The notes: generated from the sequence alone by a model not told the origin. Shown: positions 8,482 through 17,318, counted from the stretch's first letter. The stretch is 64,000 bases of DNA from Brevibacillus brevis (GCF_031583145.1 NZ_CP134050.1:1512501-1576500); one strand, 5' to 3'. Translations and numbers: made by a program.

Positions 8482-9833
8482 GCTTTTTGGCGACGCCACG
8501 CGAAAAGAAACGTAAAGACGGGCGACAGCCACAAGTAGGTGACGTACGGCAAATAGTCGATGGTGGACACGTGCAAGGCAGAGGTGAAAAATGCGCCGCT
8601 GACGCCCCACGGAATGAGCGGATTCACGAGCGTGCCACAGTCTTCCAAGGTCCGGGACAGCCGCTGCCCGGCTATTCGCCGTTCGTCGAAAGCATCGCGG
8701 AACATTTGGCCGGGAAGCAGGATCGACAAGTACTGCTCGCCAGTCAAGACGTTGACCAGGATGGAGGAGGAGCCCGCGAGGCTCACCAGTGCGGCGTCCC
8801 GCTTGATTCGCTGGATCAGGCCGGAAAAAAGGCCGTGGAACACCCCGCAGGACTGCAGCAATCCTCCAAGGGACAGGGCGATGAGAATCAGTGCGAGCGA
8901 CCAGGTCATGGACAGCAGACCGCCGCGGTCGACAATCGCTTTTACGGCTTCGTTTGGGATTTCACTGACGAAGCCGTTTTGCATGACATTCATCCACTCT
9001 GTCGGCGAATGGACGCCTTGGACAAGAGCTGCCGTCAGCACTCCGCTGACGATCCCGAACACGAGCGTAGGCAAGATCGGTTTGCGCAAGGCGGAACAGA
9101 CGAGGACGACGAAGGCCGGAATCAAGGTAAGGACTCCCAGATGGAAATGCTGCTCCAAAGACAGGCGGATCTCTTCAATGGCATCCAGATTCACCTGTAC
9201 GGTCTGGCCCTGTAGTCCGAAGAACAAAGCGGTCACGGCGAGTGCTGGAACGGCCGTAAACGTCATGAACTTGACGTGCGTCATCAGGGGGATGCCGGCG
9301 ACTGCAGCCGCGAAGTTGGTCGTATCGGACAGCGGAGACATCTTGTCCCCAAAGCAGGCGCCGGAGATGATGGCCCCGGCCGTCATCAGCGGGTCGAGTC
9401 CGAGCGCTGTCGAGACGCCCATCAAAGCGACTCCGACCGTACTGATGGTCGTAAAGGAACTGCCTGTTACGGTAGAGACGATGATCGTCAGAAAAAGGGC
9501 GCTGACCGTGAAATACTCGGGACGGATCACGGAGATTCCCAGGTGCAGAATGGTAGGGACCGTCCCGCTCATCATCCAGACGCCGATCAAAATCCCGATC
9601 AGGCACAGGATGAGCATGGGGGCGATGGCGGACTGGATGCCTTTGACGATGCCTTCTTCCATCCGCTTCCAGGGAATGCCGTACAGTCTCAGCAGCGTGG
9701 CTGCGACAACGGTAGCGAGCAGGAGCGGCATGTGCGGCTCGACTTTTCCCCAGAAAAGGGCGGGAAACAGGATAGCGAAAACAGCGACCAGCACCCAGAC
9801 ACTTTGTGAAAAAGATAAAGACTTGTTCATCAT
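8478..9833 (-). CDS. NhaC-family Na+/H+ antiporter
   Basis: Polytopic inner-membrane protein of about 451 residues resembling the NhaC family (sodium/proton or malate/lactate-type antiporters). Hydrophobic segments run throughout, with the conserved stretch STVTGSSFTTISTVGVALMG and SGACFGDKMSPLSDTTN (residues about 170-220) typical of the family. The ATG at 9833, with a second at 9830, follows AAGGAG. It is convergent with the GGDEF gene, sharing four bases at the stops. A spaced inverted repeat, GAGATA/TATCTC (9911-9931), lies upstream. Confidence 0.87.
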   Translation of the reverse strand: MMNKSLSFSQSVWVLVAVFAILFPALFWGKVEPHMPLLLATVVAATLLRLYGIPWKRMEEGIVKGIQSAIAPMLILCLIGILIGVWMMSGTVPTILHLGISVIRPEYFTVSALFLTIIVSTVTGSSFTTISTVGVALMGVSTALGLDPLMTAGAIISGACFGDKMSPLSDTTNFAAAVAGIPLMTHVKFMTFTAVPALAVTALFFGLQGQTVQVNLDAIEEIRLSLEQHFHLGVLTLIPAFVVLVCSALRKPILPTLVFGIVSGVLTAALVQGVHSPTEWMNVMQNGFVSEIPNEAVKAIVDRGGLLSMTWSLALILIALSLGGLLQSCGVFHGLFSGLIQRIKRDAALVSLAGSSSILVNVLTGEQYLSILLPGQMFRDAFDERRIAGQRLSRTLEDCGTLVNPLIPWGVSGAFFTSALHVSTIDYLPYVTYLWLSPVFTFLFAWRRQKA

Positions 9834-10090
9834 GGCAACTCCTTGCTGAATGTGTACAACCCACAAGAGCAATGGCGTTTTCGTGCTTTTATGCTTTTGT
9901 GCGTTCAAGTGAGATAGAGGTACTTTATCTCGAACTGATTGATTCGTCAATGAAATAGACTGAATTTGGAATCGCAAAATAATAAGGAGTAGTAAGCAAT
10001 TTCCCACAACTCCTCGTGGCCTGTTCTGCCTCCTTATCTATTGAAGAATCAACAGAAATGCAAGTTATTTAAAATCATTACAAAAAGATA

Positions 10091-10118
10091 TTGACTTTTA
10101 ATTGGGATCTAGTAAAAT
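10091..10118 (+). promoter_or_regulatory. Sigma-A-type promoter of the redox operon
   Basis: TTGACT (10091-10096) and TAAAAT (10113-10118) are separated by 16 bases, giving a start site near 10125, just upstream of the PerR/Fur-like box and about 50 bases before the first gene. Confidence 0.65.
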
Positions 10119-10134
10119 GAGAAATGTTCCTAGT

Positions 10135-10149
10135 TGATAATAATTTTAA
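10135..10149 (+). promoter_or_regulatory. PerR/Fur-type operator
   Basis: TGATAATAATTTTAA matches the 7-1-7 PerR consensus TTATAATNATTATAA at 12 of 14 specified positions, and the Fur form equally well. It lies just downstream of the -10 hexamer and in front of a peroxide-detoxification operon, so PerR repression relieved by peroxide is the more likely reading. This is inference from pattern and context. Confidence 0.55.
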
Positions 10150-10176
10150 TTAGATAGCGAGAAAGGGGGAGCTGTC

Positions 10177-11100
10177 ATGTATGATGTCATCATCATTGGC
10201 GGAGGGCCGGCAGGAGCATCTGCAGCCATTTATACCGCGCGGGGAAATCTGAAGACGCTCGTCATCGACAAGGCGCCAGGCACAGGTGCGCTTGCCTTGA
10301 CTCATAAAATCGCCAACTATCCCGGTGTCGAGGGAGAGCTCTCGGGGAAAGAATTGCTCGAAAAAATGCGCAGACAAGCGGAGAGCTTTGGTGCTGAATT
10401 CATCCAGACGACCATCTCTGCGGTTGACGTGGAAGATGAGGTCAAAAGCATCTTTACAGCAAATGGCACCTTCGAGGCCAAAGCGGTCATCGTCGCTACG
10501 GGCTCCAAAGGACGCAACCGCATGCTCCCGGGCGAAGAACAGCTGCTCGGCCGCGGCGTGAGCACTTGCGCCACATGCGACGGCGCCTTTTACGAAGGCA
10601 AGCACGTGGCAGTCATCGGAGACACCGAGGAAGCGGTGGAAGAAGCACATGCGCTGACCAAATTTGCCGACCGCATTACGTTTCTCGTTCCGCGGGCCGA
10701 TCTGCAAGGCGTGGATGAGACTCCGGAGCTTCCGAAGACAGAGATGCTTTTCCGCACGCGTCCGCTCGAGATCGTCGGAAAAAATTCGGTCGAAGGACTT
10801 CGCATCCGTACAGCAGAGGGAGAGGAAGAAGTGCTCGATGTCGATGGCGTCTTCGTGTTCCTCTCCGGCAGCAAGCCAGGGACCGACTTCCTGGATGGAC
10901 AAGTTCCCCTTGATGAGGAAGGCTTCATGATTTTGGACGAGTACATGCAGTCTGCGGTTCCCGGCGTATTCGGCGCCGGTGAGGTACGCAAGACCCCCGT
11001 CAAGCAAGCCGTTGTGGCTGCGGCAGACGGAGCCATCGCGGCCATGGCCGTAGACCGTTACATCAATAAGCGGTCCAAGATCGTCCCCCAATACAAATAA
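10177..11100 (+). CDS. Thioredoxin reductase-like FAD/NAD(P)H oxidoreductase
   Basis: 307-residue flavoprotein of the low-molecular-weight thioredoxin reductase/AhpF C-terminal type. It has the N-terminal FAD site IIIGGGPAGASAAIYTARG, a redox-active CATC motif at Cys131-Cys134, and a C-terminal GVFGAGEV segment near residue 265. The ATG at 10177 follows AAAGGGGGAG. With the glutaredoxin-like and peroxiredoxin genes it probably forms an electron chain from NAD(P)H to peroxide, equivalent to AhpF with its N-terminal redoxin part encoded separately. Direct substrate is inferred. Confidence 0.88.
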   Translation: MYDVIIIGGGPAGASAAIYTARGNLKTLVIDKAPGTGALALTHKIANYPGVEGELSGKELLEKMRRQAESFGAEFIQTTISAVDVEDEVKSIFTANGTFEAKAVIVATGSKGRNRMLPGEEQLLGRGVSTCATCDGAFYEGKHVAVIGDTEEAVEEAHALTKFADRITFLVPRADLQGVDETPELPKTEMLFRTRPLEIVGKNSVEGLRIRTAEGEEEVLDVDGVFVFLSGSKPGTDFLDGQVPLDEEGFMILDEYMQSAVPGVFGAGEVRKTPVKQAVVAAADGAIAAMAVDRYINKRSKIVPQYK

Positions 11101-11128
11101 TCCCAACTTAAAAAGGAGAGAACCTCTC

Positions 11129-11377
11129 ATGGCACAAGCAATCGTATACTCCAGCACCAACTGCGCATTTTGCAAGCAACTGAAAACATACCTGACGGAA
11201 CAGAATATCTCTTTCGAAGAGCGCAATATCGATGAAAACGACGCATACGGCGAAGAGCTGAGCCGCCTTGGCGTGATGTCCGTTCCGCTGACGCTCATCG
11301 GTGAAAAGCAAATTCTCGGCTTCAACCCGAACCGGATCAAAAAGGCGCTCGCTGCACTGGAAGAAGCAGCGCAGTAA
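11129..11377 (+). CDS. Glutaredoxin/NrdH-like redoxin
   Basis: 82-residue redoxin with the active site CAFC at Cys12-Cys15 and the cis-Pro motif SVPLT near residue 55, as in glutaredoxins and NrdH-redoxins. The ATG at 11129 follows AAAAAGGAG. It sits 28 bases after the flavoprotein gene and 60 before the peroxiredoxin gene, suggesting that it shuttles electrons between them. Confidence 0.88.
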   Translation: MAQAIVYSSTNCAFCKQLKTYLTEQNISFEERNIDENDAYGEELSRLGVMSVPLTLIGEKQILGFNPNRIKKALAALEEAAQ

Positions 11378-11437
11378 GAGCTTATCCGACACTCCTGAAA
11401 CCAACATAGAGCAACCACCAAGAAAAGGAGACTGTAC

Positions 11438-11992
11438 ATGAGCCTTCAACCAAACACCTACCTGCAAGTAGGCAAACCCGCACCCGACTTTTCCATGCTG
11501 ACGACAAAGAACATCGAGACGCTGGATGAGCGCGTGACCCTCGCCGATTACCGGGGAAAATGGCTGATTCTGTTTTTCTGGCCCAATGATTTCACCTATG
11601 TATGCCCGACGGAGGTCACTTCCTTCAGCGAGCATGTGGAGGAGTTCCGCGAGCTGGACTGCGAAGTGCTCGGAGTATCGACAGACAGCGTGCACACGCA
11701 CCGCGCCTGGATCCATACCCCTCGCGAGCAAAATGGCATAGGTCCCGTGAACTTCCCGCTGGCGAGCGATTACAACAAGGAAACGGCGCATGCTTACGGC
11801 ATTCTCGATGAAGAGACGGGCGCAGCCTATCGCGGCTTGTTCATCATCGATCCGGAGGGAATCCTTCGCTACCAGGTCGTGACGGACATGAACGTAGGAC
11901 GCAGCGTAGACGAAACATCACGGGTTCTGCAAGCATTGCAGGCTGGAGGTCTGTGCCCTGCGAACTGGAAGCCTGGCATGAAGACTTTGTAA
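11438..11992 (+). CDS. 2-Cys peroxiredoxin (AhpC/TSA family)
   Basis: 184-residue cytosolic thiol peroxidase reducing H2O2 and alkyl hydroperoxides. The peroxidatic Cys56 lies in DFTYVCPTEVTSF and the resolving Cys173 in GLCPANWKPG, so it is a typical AhpC/Prx1-type enzyme. The ATG at 11438 follows AAAAGGAG. It ends the three-gene operon and is followed by a strong terminator. Confidence 0.93.
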   Translation: MSLQPNTYLQVGKPAPDFSMLTTKNIETLDERVTLADYRGKWLILFFWPNDFTYVCPTEVTSFSEHVEEFRELDCEVLGVSTDSVHTHRAWIHTPREQNGIGPVNFPLASDYNKETAHAYGILDEETGAAYRGLFIIDPEGILRYQVVTDMNVGRSVDETSRVLQALQAGGLCPANWKPGMKTL

Positions 11993-12020
11993 AGGACTAG
12001 GAAATCACGCACAAAAGAAA

Positions 12021-12054
12021 AAATCCGTTGCCGGATCAGGCAGCGGATTTTTTT
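12021..12054 (+). terminator. Terminator of the redox operon
   Basis: AAATCCGTTGCC (12021-12032) pairs with GGCAGCGGATTT (12039-12050) with a single G-T pair, followed by TTTT. Strong intrinsic terminator about 30 bases after the peroxiredoxin stop. Confidence 0.85.
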
Positions 12055-12130
12055 GCGTTTCCTGAAAGTCGTTTAGGTGTGGTTTACGAAAGTGGTAATC
12101 AAATCTTTACATAACGATTTCCAGTTGGTA

Positions 12131-12239
12131 GCAACCTCCCATTTTCGATCGGGAAGAGCAAAAAAATGGCTCACGCACTTGGACCCATTTTCCGAAATCG
12201 GTGGGACAGATGTCAGGGTGGGTTGCAGGACTTCCCACC
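12131..12239 (+). ncRNA. Structured RNA leader of the polysaccharide locus (riboswitch or antiterminator candidate)
   Basis: Within the 370-base gap before the first polysaccharide gene, a closing helix GCAACC/GGTTGC (12131-12136 with 12221-12226) encloses several hairpins: GAGC/GCTC (12156-12172), CCCA...CCG-AAAT-CGG...TGGG (12184-12205) and GAC-AGAT-GTC (12205-12214). A second helix, GGTGGG/CCCACC (12217-12222 with 12234-12239), uses part of the closing helix, so the two are mutually exclusive, as in a genetic switch. I see no protein-coding frame here. Context recalls the EAR/epsC element of Bacillales exopolysaccharide operons, but identity is not established. The remainder of the gap (12056-12130 and 12240-12424) shows a weak -10-like TACAAT at 12290 and nothing else clear. 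Confidence 0.6.
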
Positions 12240-12424
12240 AAAAAAAGTAGGACAATTTGTGCTTTTGCGGCAGATTATTACATTTTGATTACAATGGCCA
12301 CAAATCCATAATAGTGATTTCAGTCTATGGGAAGGCCTTCGTCCCTATGTTTACAATGACATGGACGGGAGACCTGCTGGTTGGATCTAAACGGGGTTGG
12401 CGACGAATCGGAGGTTGACGTGAA

Positions 12425-14650
12425 TTGAAACCAAGAAAAAACAGTCGCGTGAGATGGGCGAGTCTCACACTAGTAATGGTCGCAGGAATCAGCTGTCTCT
12501 GGTGGTTTTGGGACAGCAGCCGCGTAGAGAGCATGGAGACGGCGAGCGGATACCAAATGAAATTCCGCACGGCGGGCGACCGGATTGAAATGTATCAAGA
12601 CCAGAAATGGCAGCCGTTTTTCGTGAAAGGGGTAAACCTGGGAGCATCTTTGCCCGGGCATTATCCCGGCGAGCTGCCAATTACGAAAGAGGATTACTTG
12701 CGCTGGTTCGCCATGATCGATGAGATGGGGGCCAACGTCATCCGCGTGTATACCATTCATCCGCCCGCTTTTTACGAAGCGCTGGTGGAATACAACCGCA
12801 AGAACGCGGGGTCCCCTCTCTATTTGCTGCAAGGGATCTGGAGCCCCGAAGAGCAGCTCATCGAAAAGAAAGACGCGTACTTGCCGGAAATCCGGGAAGA
12901 ATTTCGCCAGGAAATCCGGGACGCCGTAGGGGCGGTATACGGAGATATCACACTGCCCGAGAAGTCAGGCAAGGCAAGCGGGACGTACCGGGCAAACGCA
13001 GGACCGTATTTGCTCGGATGGCATACCGGGACGGAATGGGATCCGGTGATGGTGGAAAACACCAATAAACGGCATGCGAAAGCGGCGTCCTACCTGGGGA
13101 CGCACTTTCAAACGACCGCCAAGGCGACGGCATTCGAAGCATGGCTTGCCGAGATGGTAGACACCGTGGCTCAGGAGGAGGGCAAGCACGGGTGGCAGCA
13201 TCCGATGACGTTCACAAACTGGGTCACGACCGACCCGTTGTCCCATCCGGGCGAGCCGATCTATCAGGAGGACATGGTCAGCGTCGATCCCACGCATATC
13301 CGCGCAGCATCGTGGGATGCGGGATACTTCGCTTCGTATCATGTGTACCCGTACTATCCGGACTTCTTCCGCTTCGATCCCGCGCTGCAGCAGGTGAAGA
13401 ACGACGAAGGAGAAATCGACACGTACAAGTCGTATTTGCGTCAGCTGAAAGCCTACCACAAAGACATGCCGATCATGGTGACAGAATACGGGGTCCCCGC
13501 CTCCTGGGGGATGGCGCATCTCGGGAACCTCGGGCGCGACCAGGGGGGACACACGGAAAAGGAGCAAGGGGAAATCGACGCCGCGCTGATGCGCGAGATC
13601 GCCGAGGAAGGCTATGCCGGAGGGATTGTCTTCGCCTGGCAGGACGAGTGGTTCAAAAAAACGTGGAACACGATGCGCTTCGAGCTGCCGGAGGACCGCC
13701 GCTCGCTGTGGATCAACGTGCTGACGAACGAGTCGCTGTTCGGCCTGCTGGGAATGTATCCGAACAAGGACGGCGTGCTGAATATGGATGGGGATCGTTC
13801 CGATTGGGACAATCTCCCGGCCGAGGAAAAGAAGCGGCTCGATCTCGGCGTACCCGGGTTTCAGGAGGTCTGGATGGCGCATGACGAAGGCTATGTCTAT
13901 ATCATGGCGCAGCTCGACCACGCGTTCGATCCGCAAAAAGAAAAGCTGAACTTCGGCGTGGATACGACCCCCGGCGGAAACCGGCACGCGTCTGAGCTGG
14001 GGAAGGTCACGCTGGACGAAGGGCTGGAGACGCTTGTGACGTTGGGAAAAGACGAGGAAAGCGAAATACGAATCGCAGCAGGCTACGACCCACACACCCG
14101 GCTGTACGGAAAAGCGTACGGAATGCTGCCGGTGAAGGAAGAGGAGCTGCGTGACGATTCCGGCGTCTTCAAGCCGTGGAAGCTCGCGGTGGGGCTGGAG
14201 ATGGAACCGCCGGACAGCAAAGAGTACCACCCGCTGGAAGAAGTGGCGGTGGGCAAGCTCGCAAGGGGGACGACGGACCCCGCGTCCGCCGACTACGATT
14301 CGCTGGCGGCGTGGCAAGCGAAAGGGAACATCGTGGAGCTGCGCCTCCCGTGGATGCTGCTTGGCTTTACCGATCCGAGCTCGCTCACGGTGATGGGCTA
14401 TGCAGGAGAAGGGAAAACGCTCCAGACTGTGAAGACCCAAGGAATCCGGCTGCTGCCGTGGATCGCACAGCGGGCGGATGGAAAGCCGGAAAGCCTGGCC
14501 CAAGCAATCTCCCTTTATCCGGTGACGAAGCTCCCTCGCTACACGTGGCAGCCATGGGAAGAAGTCCGCTACCACGAACGAAAGAAACAGAGCTACGCGA
14601 TCTTGCAAAAAGCGTATCGCGAAATCAGACCGGCCCTTTTGCAGAAGTGA
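12425..14650 (+). CDS. Membrane-anchored glycoside hydrolase-like protein (clan A type fold)
   Basis: 741 residues, probably extracytoplasmic behind a single N-terminal membrane segment (about residues 12-29). Residues about 50-420 look like a GH-A clan TIM barrel: FVKGVNLGASLPG, NVIRVYT, GTEW with Glu204 as candidate acid/base, SYHVYPYYPDFF, and VTEYG with Glu354 as candidate nucleophile, then GGIVFAWQDEWFK. A C-terminal region (about 470-720) looks beta-rich and may be accessory. The TTG start at 12425 has GGAGG ten bases upstream; no better start was seen. As the first gene of the polysaccharide locus it probably trims or remodels the polymer. Family assignment and substrate are inference. 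Confidence 0.68.
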   Translation: MKPRKNSRVRWASLTLVMVAGISCLWWFWDSSRVESMETASGYQMKFRTAGDRIEMYQDQKWQPFFVKGVNLGASLPGHYPGELPITKEDYLRWFAMIDEMGANVIRVYTIHPPAFYEALVEYNRKNAGSPLYLLQGIWSPEEQLIEKKDAYLPEIREEFRQEIRDAVGAVYGDITLPEKSGKASGTYRANAGPYLLGWHTGTEWDPVMVENTNKRHAKAASYLGTHFQTTAKATAFEAWLAEMVDTVAQEEGKHGWQHPMTFTNWVTTDPLSHPGEPIYQEDMVSVDPTHIRAASWDAGYFASYHVYPYYPDFFRFDPALQQVKNDEGEIDTYKSYLRQLKAYHKDMPIMVTEYGVPASWGMAHLGNLGRDQGGHTEKEQGEIDAALMREIAEEGYAGGIVFAWQDEWFKKTWNTMRFELPEDRRSLWINVLTNESLFGLLGMYPNKDGVLNMDGDRSDWDNLPAEEKKRLDLGVPGFQEVWMAHDEGYVYIMAQLDHAFDPQKEKLNFGVDTTPGGNRHASELGKVTLDEGLETLVTLGKDEESEIRIAAGYDPHTRLYGKAYGMLPVKEEELRDDSGVFKPWKLAVGLEMEPPDSKEYHPLEEVAVGKLARGTTDPASADYDSLAAWQAKGNIVELRLPWMLLGFTDPSSLTVMGYAGEGKTLQTVKTQGIRLLPWIAQRADGKPESLAQAISLYPVTKLPRYTWQPWEEVRYHERKKQSYAILQKAYREIRPALLQK

Positions 14651-14681
14651 CAGGGAAGCGTGTCAAGGAGTGTGAGAGGAA

Positions 14682-15848
14682 GTGCAAACACCACTTGCGG
14701 CGGCGATCTTGTTTCTGTACGCGCTGTGCGGAGTGACTGCTTTGGGCCTGCTCGTCCTGTTCGGGCTCAAGCTGAGGAATATCGCCGCGGAAAAACAAGC
14801 GAAACGCTGCCTAGAAAAGTACCGGGACTATTTCTTCTACCTGCAGGCACACGGGGAGGACGAGGAGCAACTGCGGCTTCCCCCTGGCGATGTGACGCAG
14901 CGCGAGAAGCAGATCATCCAAAAAAAGCTGTTTGAATTGATGGAACGATTTACAGGCATCCATCGGCAAAAGCTCGAGAGGTTGTGCGAGGATATGGGGC
15001 TTGTCGATCTCGACCTCAAGCGGTTGAACGGCGGCTGGAAGTGGACGAGAGTCGACGCGGCCTACAACCTCGGGGCGATGCGCTCCTCGCGTGCGGTGCC
15101 AGAATTACTGGGGCTGCTGGGGAAGCTAGGATACGATCCCAGCCTGTTCATCGTCGCCCGGGCAGTGGCCAAGTGCGCGCGTGACGCGGAGGATCTGGCA
15201 GGCATGGTCCGGGAGCTGGTTCGCCATCGCAAAAACTTCCACCAGTTAATCGTCGACATTCTCAGCGAATCAGAAGTAGAACTGCAGCCGCTATACGCTT
15301 CCTTTTTGCAGGACGCGGATCACGACCTGGTCAAGATCGGGCTGATCGGCCTTGCACAAAGCAATCCTGCCGGCGTGGGCGAGCGGCTTGACAAGCTCGT
15401 GCGTTCTGCGGACAAGGAAGTGCGGATCAAGGCCGTCAAGCTGCTGTGCAGCGACGCTCGCCAGCTGACGGAAAAGAGGGTGCGCGAATTCATGGCGCAC
15501 CCCGATTGGGAGATTCGGGCAGCAGTAGCCAAGGCAGCAGGAACGCTCGGACTTTCGTCCAGCATTCCGCTGCTGAAAAAGGCGGTGGGCGACGACAACT
15601 GGTGGGTCAGCCATCACAGCGCTCGCAGCCTGGCGCAGCTCGACGTCGAAGGCTTCCAGGCACTTTGCGAGATTCTGCAGGAGGGTGGCCTCGGCAGAGC
15701 TGTGCAAATGGCCCAGCAGATCGTGCTGGAGGAGCTGGAAAAGGGCAGACTGCAGTCGGCCGATCCGACCAATCCATCGCCGTACAATCAAAAGCTGTAT
15801 CTCTACCAGAATTCGCGCAAAAGGACCATTTCGACTGCGCAGGCATGA
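14682..15848 (+). CDS. Membrane-anchored HEAT-repeat protein
   Basis: 388 residues with an N-terminal membrane segment (about 5-27) and a cytoplasmic alpha-solenoid made of HEAT-like helical pairs, for example DAAYNLGAMRSSRAVPELLGLLG near 127-150, VRIKAVKLLCS near 247, and EIRAAVAKAAGTLGLSSSIPLLKKA near 270-295. No catalytic motif. The GTG at 14682 follows GAGAGGAA. Lying between the glycosidase and glycosyltransferase genes, it is likely a scaffold or regulator of the synthase; this is inference from context. Confidence 0.8.
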   Translation: MQTPLAAAILFLYALCGVTALGLLVLFGLKLRNIAAEKQAKRCLEKYRDYFFYLQAHGEDEEQLRLPPGDVTQREKQIIQKKLFELMERFTGIHRQKLERLCEDMGLVDLDLKRLNGGWKWTRVDAAYNLGAMRSSRAVPELLGLLGKLGYDPSLFIVARAVAKCARDAEDLAGMVRELVRHRKNFHQLIVDILSESEVELQPLYASFLQDADHDLVKIGLIGLAQSNPAGVGERLDKLVRSADKEVRIKAVKLLCSDARQLTEKRVREFMAHPDWEIRAAVAKAAGTLGLSSSIPLLKKAVGDDNWWVSHHSARSLAQLDVEGFQALCEILQEGGLGRAVQMAQQIVLEELEKGRLQSADPTNPSPYNQKLYLYQNSRKRTISTAQA

Positions 15849-15875
15849 TCATGAATACAGGGAGGGGAGGAAGCT

Positions 15876-17318
15876 ATGAGAGACTTTTTGCTCTATTACG
15901 GAATATTCGCGGTCTACTATGTGATTGCGATCAATTCGTTGTACTTCATCATCATGATGTTCTCCTTCAAGAACATCATCGGGATCCTGAAGAGCTCCGT
16001 CTATTCCAGATTCCAGGCGCTGTCAGGCTCGAAGCACGTTCCGCCCATATCCATCCTGGTGCCGGCGTACAACGAGGAGCTGACCATCATCGAAAACGTC
16101 AGGTCGCTGCTCTCGCTGAACTACCCCCGCTACGAGGTAATCGTGGTCAACGATGGCTCCAAAGACGAGACGCTGCAGGTGCTCATCCGCGAATTCGAGC
16201 TGGAAGCATCGACTTACACGCCTGTCCAGCCGCTCTTGCAGACATCGGAAATTCGGGGGATCTACCACAATCCGGCGTTTCCGAACCTGTATCTGATCGA
16301 CAAGGAAAACGGCGGGAAGGCGGACTCGCTCAACGCCGGCATCAATGTGTCGCACTATCCGCTGATCGCTTCTATCGATGCCGATTCGCTGCTGGAAAAA
16401 GACGCTCTGATCCGGATCGCCAAGGTCTATATGGAAAATCCGGATGAGACGGTAGCCATCGGCGGTGACATCCGGATCGCAAACGGCTGCAAGATCGAAG
16501 ACGGAGTGGTCCGGAACATTCGGCTGCCCGACAAGTTTTTGCCGATGATGCAGTCGGTCGAATACCTCAAGGCGTTTTTGGGAGGAAGGATCGGCTGGGC
16601 TGCGATCAACGGACTGATCATCGTGTCGGGAGCCTTCGGAGTTTTCCGCAAAGACTACGTGATCAAGGTCGGCGGGTACCGGGAAGGCTACCCCGGCGAG
16701 GACATGAACATCATTATCAAGCTGCACAAGTACATGCTGGAAAACAAACTCCCTTATCGCGTCGCCTTCTGCCCGGACGCGGTCTGCTGGACGCAAGCCC
16801 CGGACACGTTCAAGATCCTGGGCAGTCAGCGGCGCAGATGGGGGCGCGGCAATTTGAAAAACATGATCGAGTACGGAAAGCATATGGTGCTGCGACCCAA
16901 ATACAAGTTATTCGGGATGCTTACTTTGCCTTTCAATATCTTGTTTGAAACGCTCAACCCGTACTTCCGGATCACAGGACTCCTGGCTTTGATCGGCTAC
17001 ACGCTCCTGGACATGACCAACTCCCAGGTGCTCCTGTTGTACGGACTGCTCAATGTGATCTACGGCGTGCTGCTGGGAGTCGGCGCGCTGCTGCTGGAGG
17101 AAATCGCGTTTCGGCGCTATCCCCGCATTCGGGATATCGTCAAAATGCTTTTCTATACCATTCTGATGTTTTTCGGCTATCGCCAGCTCGGTGTCATCTG
17201 GAGATTCCTCGGACACATTGAATACTTGCGCAAGAACAACTCGTGGGGCACGATGACCCGCAAGAGCTGGCAAGCGGAAGGCAGCAAAAATATTTCGAGT
17301 TTGGAGGCAAGAGGATGA
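15876..17318 (+). CDS. Processive family 2 glycosyltransferase (polysaccharide synthase)
   Basis: 480-residue membrane glycosyltransferase like PgaC/IcaA/hyaluronan-type synthases. One N-terminal membrane segment (about 5-30), a cytosolic GT-A domain with VVNDGSKDET, the DxD-like Asp168-Asp170 in SIDADS, the acceptor-site GED in YPGEDMN, and the processivity motif QRRRW at 318-322, then three to four C-terminal membrane segments. It would polymerise a UDP-sugar on the cytoplasmic face and extrude the chain. With UDP-GlcNAc and UDP-GlcNAc-uronate enzymes alongside, a GlcNAc/GlcNAcA polymer is a reasonable inference. Its stop overlaps the next ATG by four bases. Confidence 0.88.
   Translation: MRDFLLYYGIFAVYYVIAINSLYFIIMMFSFKNIIGILKSSVYSRFQALSGSKHVPPISILVPAYNEELTIIENVRSLLSLNYPRYEVIVVNDGSKDETLQVLIREFELEASTYTPVQPLLQTSEIRGIYHNPAFPNLYLIDKENGGKADSLNAGINVSHYPLIASIDADSLLEKDALIRIAKVYMENPDETVAIGGDIRIANGCKIEDGVVRNIRLPDKFLPMMQSVEYLKAFLGGRIGWAAINGLIIVSGAFGVFRKDYVIKVGGYREGYPGEDMNIIIKLHKYMLENKLPYRVAFCPDAVCWTQAPDTFKILGSQRRRWGRGNLKNMIEYGKHMVLRPKYKLFGMLTLPFNILFETLNPYFRITGLLALIGYTLLDMTNSQVLLLYGLLNVIYGVLLGVGALLLEEIAFRRYPRIRDIVKMLFYTILMFFGYRQLGVIWRFLGHIEYLRKNNSWGTMTRKSWQAEGSKNISSLEARG

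Larger units (their letters stand above)
9834..10176. promoter_or_regulatory. Divergent intergenic region between nhaC-like gene and redox operon
   Basis: This 343-base AT-rich gap separates two divergent genes. Near the antiporter it holds the GAGATA-N9-TATCTC inverted repeat at 9911-9931. Near the redox operon it holds a sigma-A-like promoter and a PerR/Fur-like box, both listed separately. No coding sequence or RNA gene was recognised in the rest. Confidence 0.55.

Noticed and set aside
6244..8610. Long antisense open frame over the kinase and GGDEF genes
   Set aside because: Shadow frame produced by high-GC codon bias; the plus-strand proteins have clear motifs and ribosome binding sites. 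Similar long antisense frames at 38225-40324, 49705-52068, 55771-58173 and 58344-60191 were rejected for the same reason.
8560..9849. Plus-strand open frame opposite the NhaC-like antiporter
   Set aside because: Low-complexity Arg/Ser/Thr-rich translation with no domain, while the minus strand encodes a recognisable membrane transporter.
12131..12239. Identification of the leader as a GEMM c-di-GMP riboswitch
   Set aside because: A CACGCAC string is present, but the other GEMM core elements and tetraloop-receptor are not; kept only as an unassigned structured RNA.
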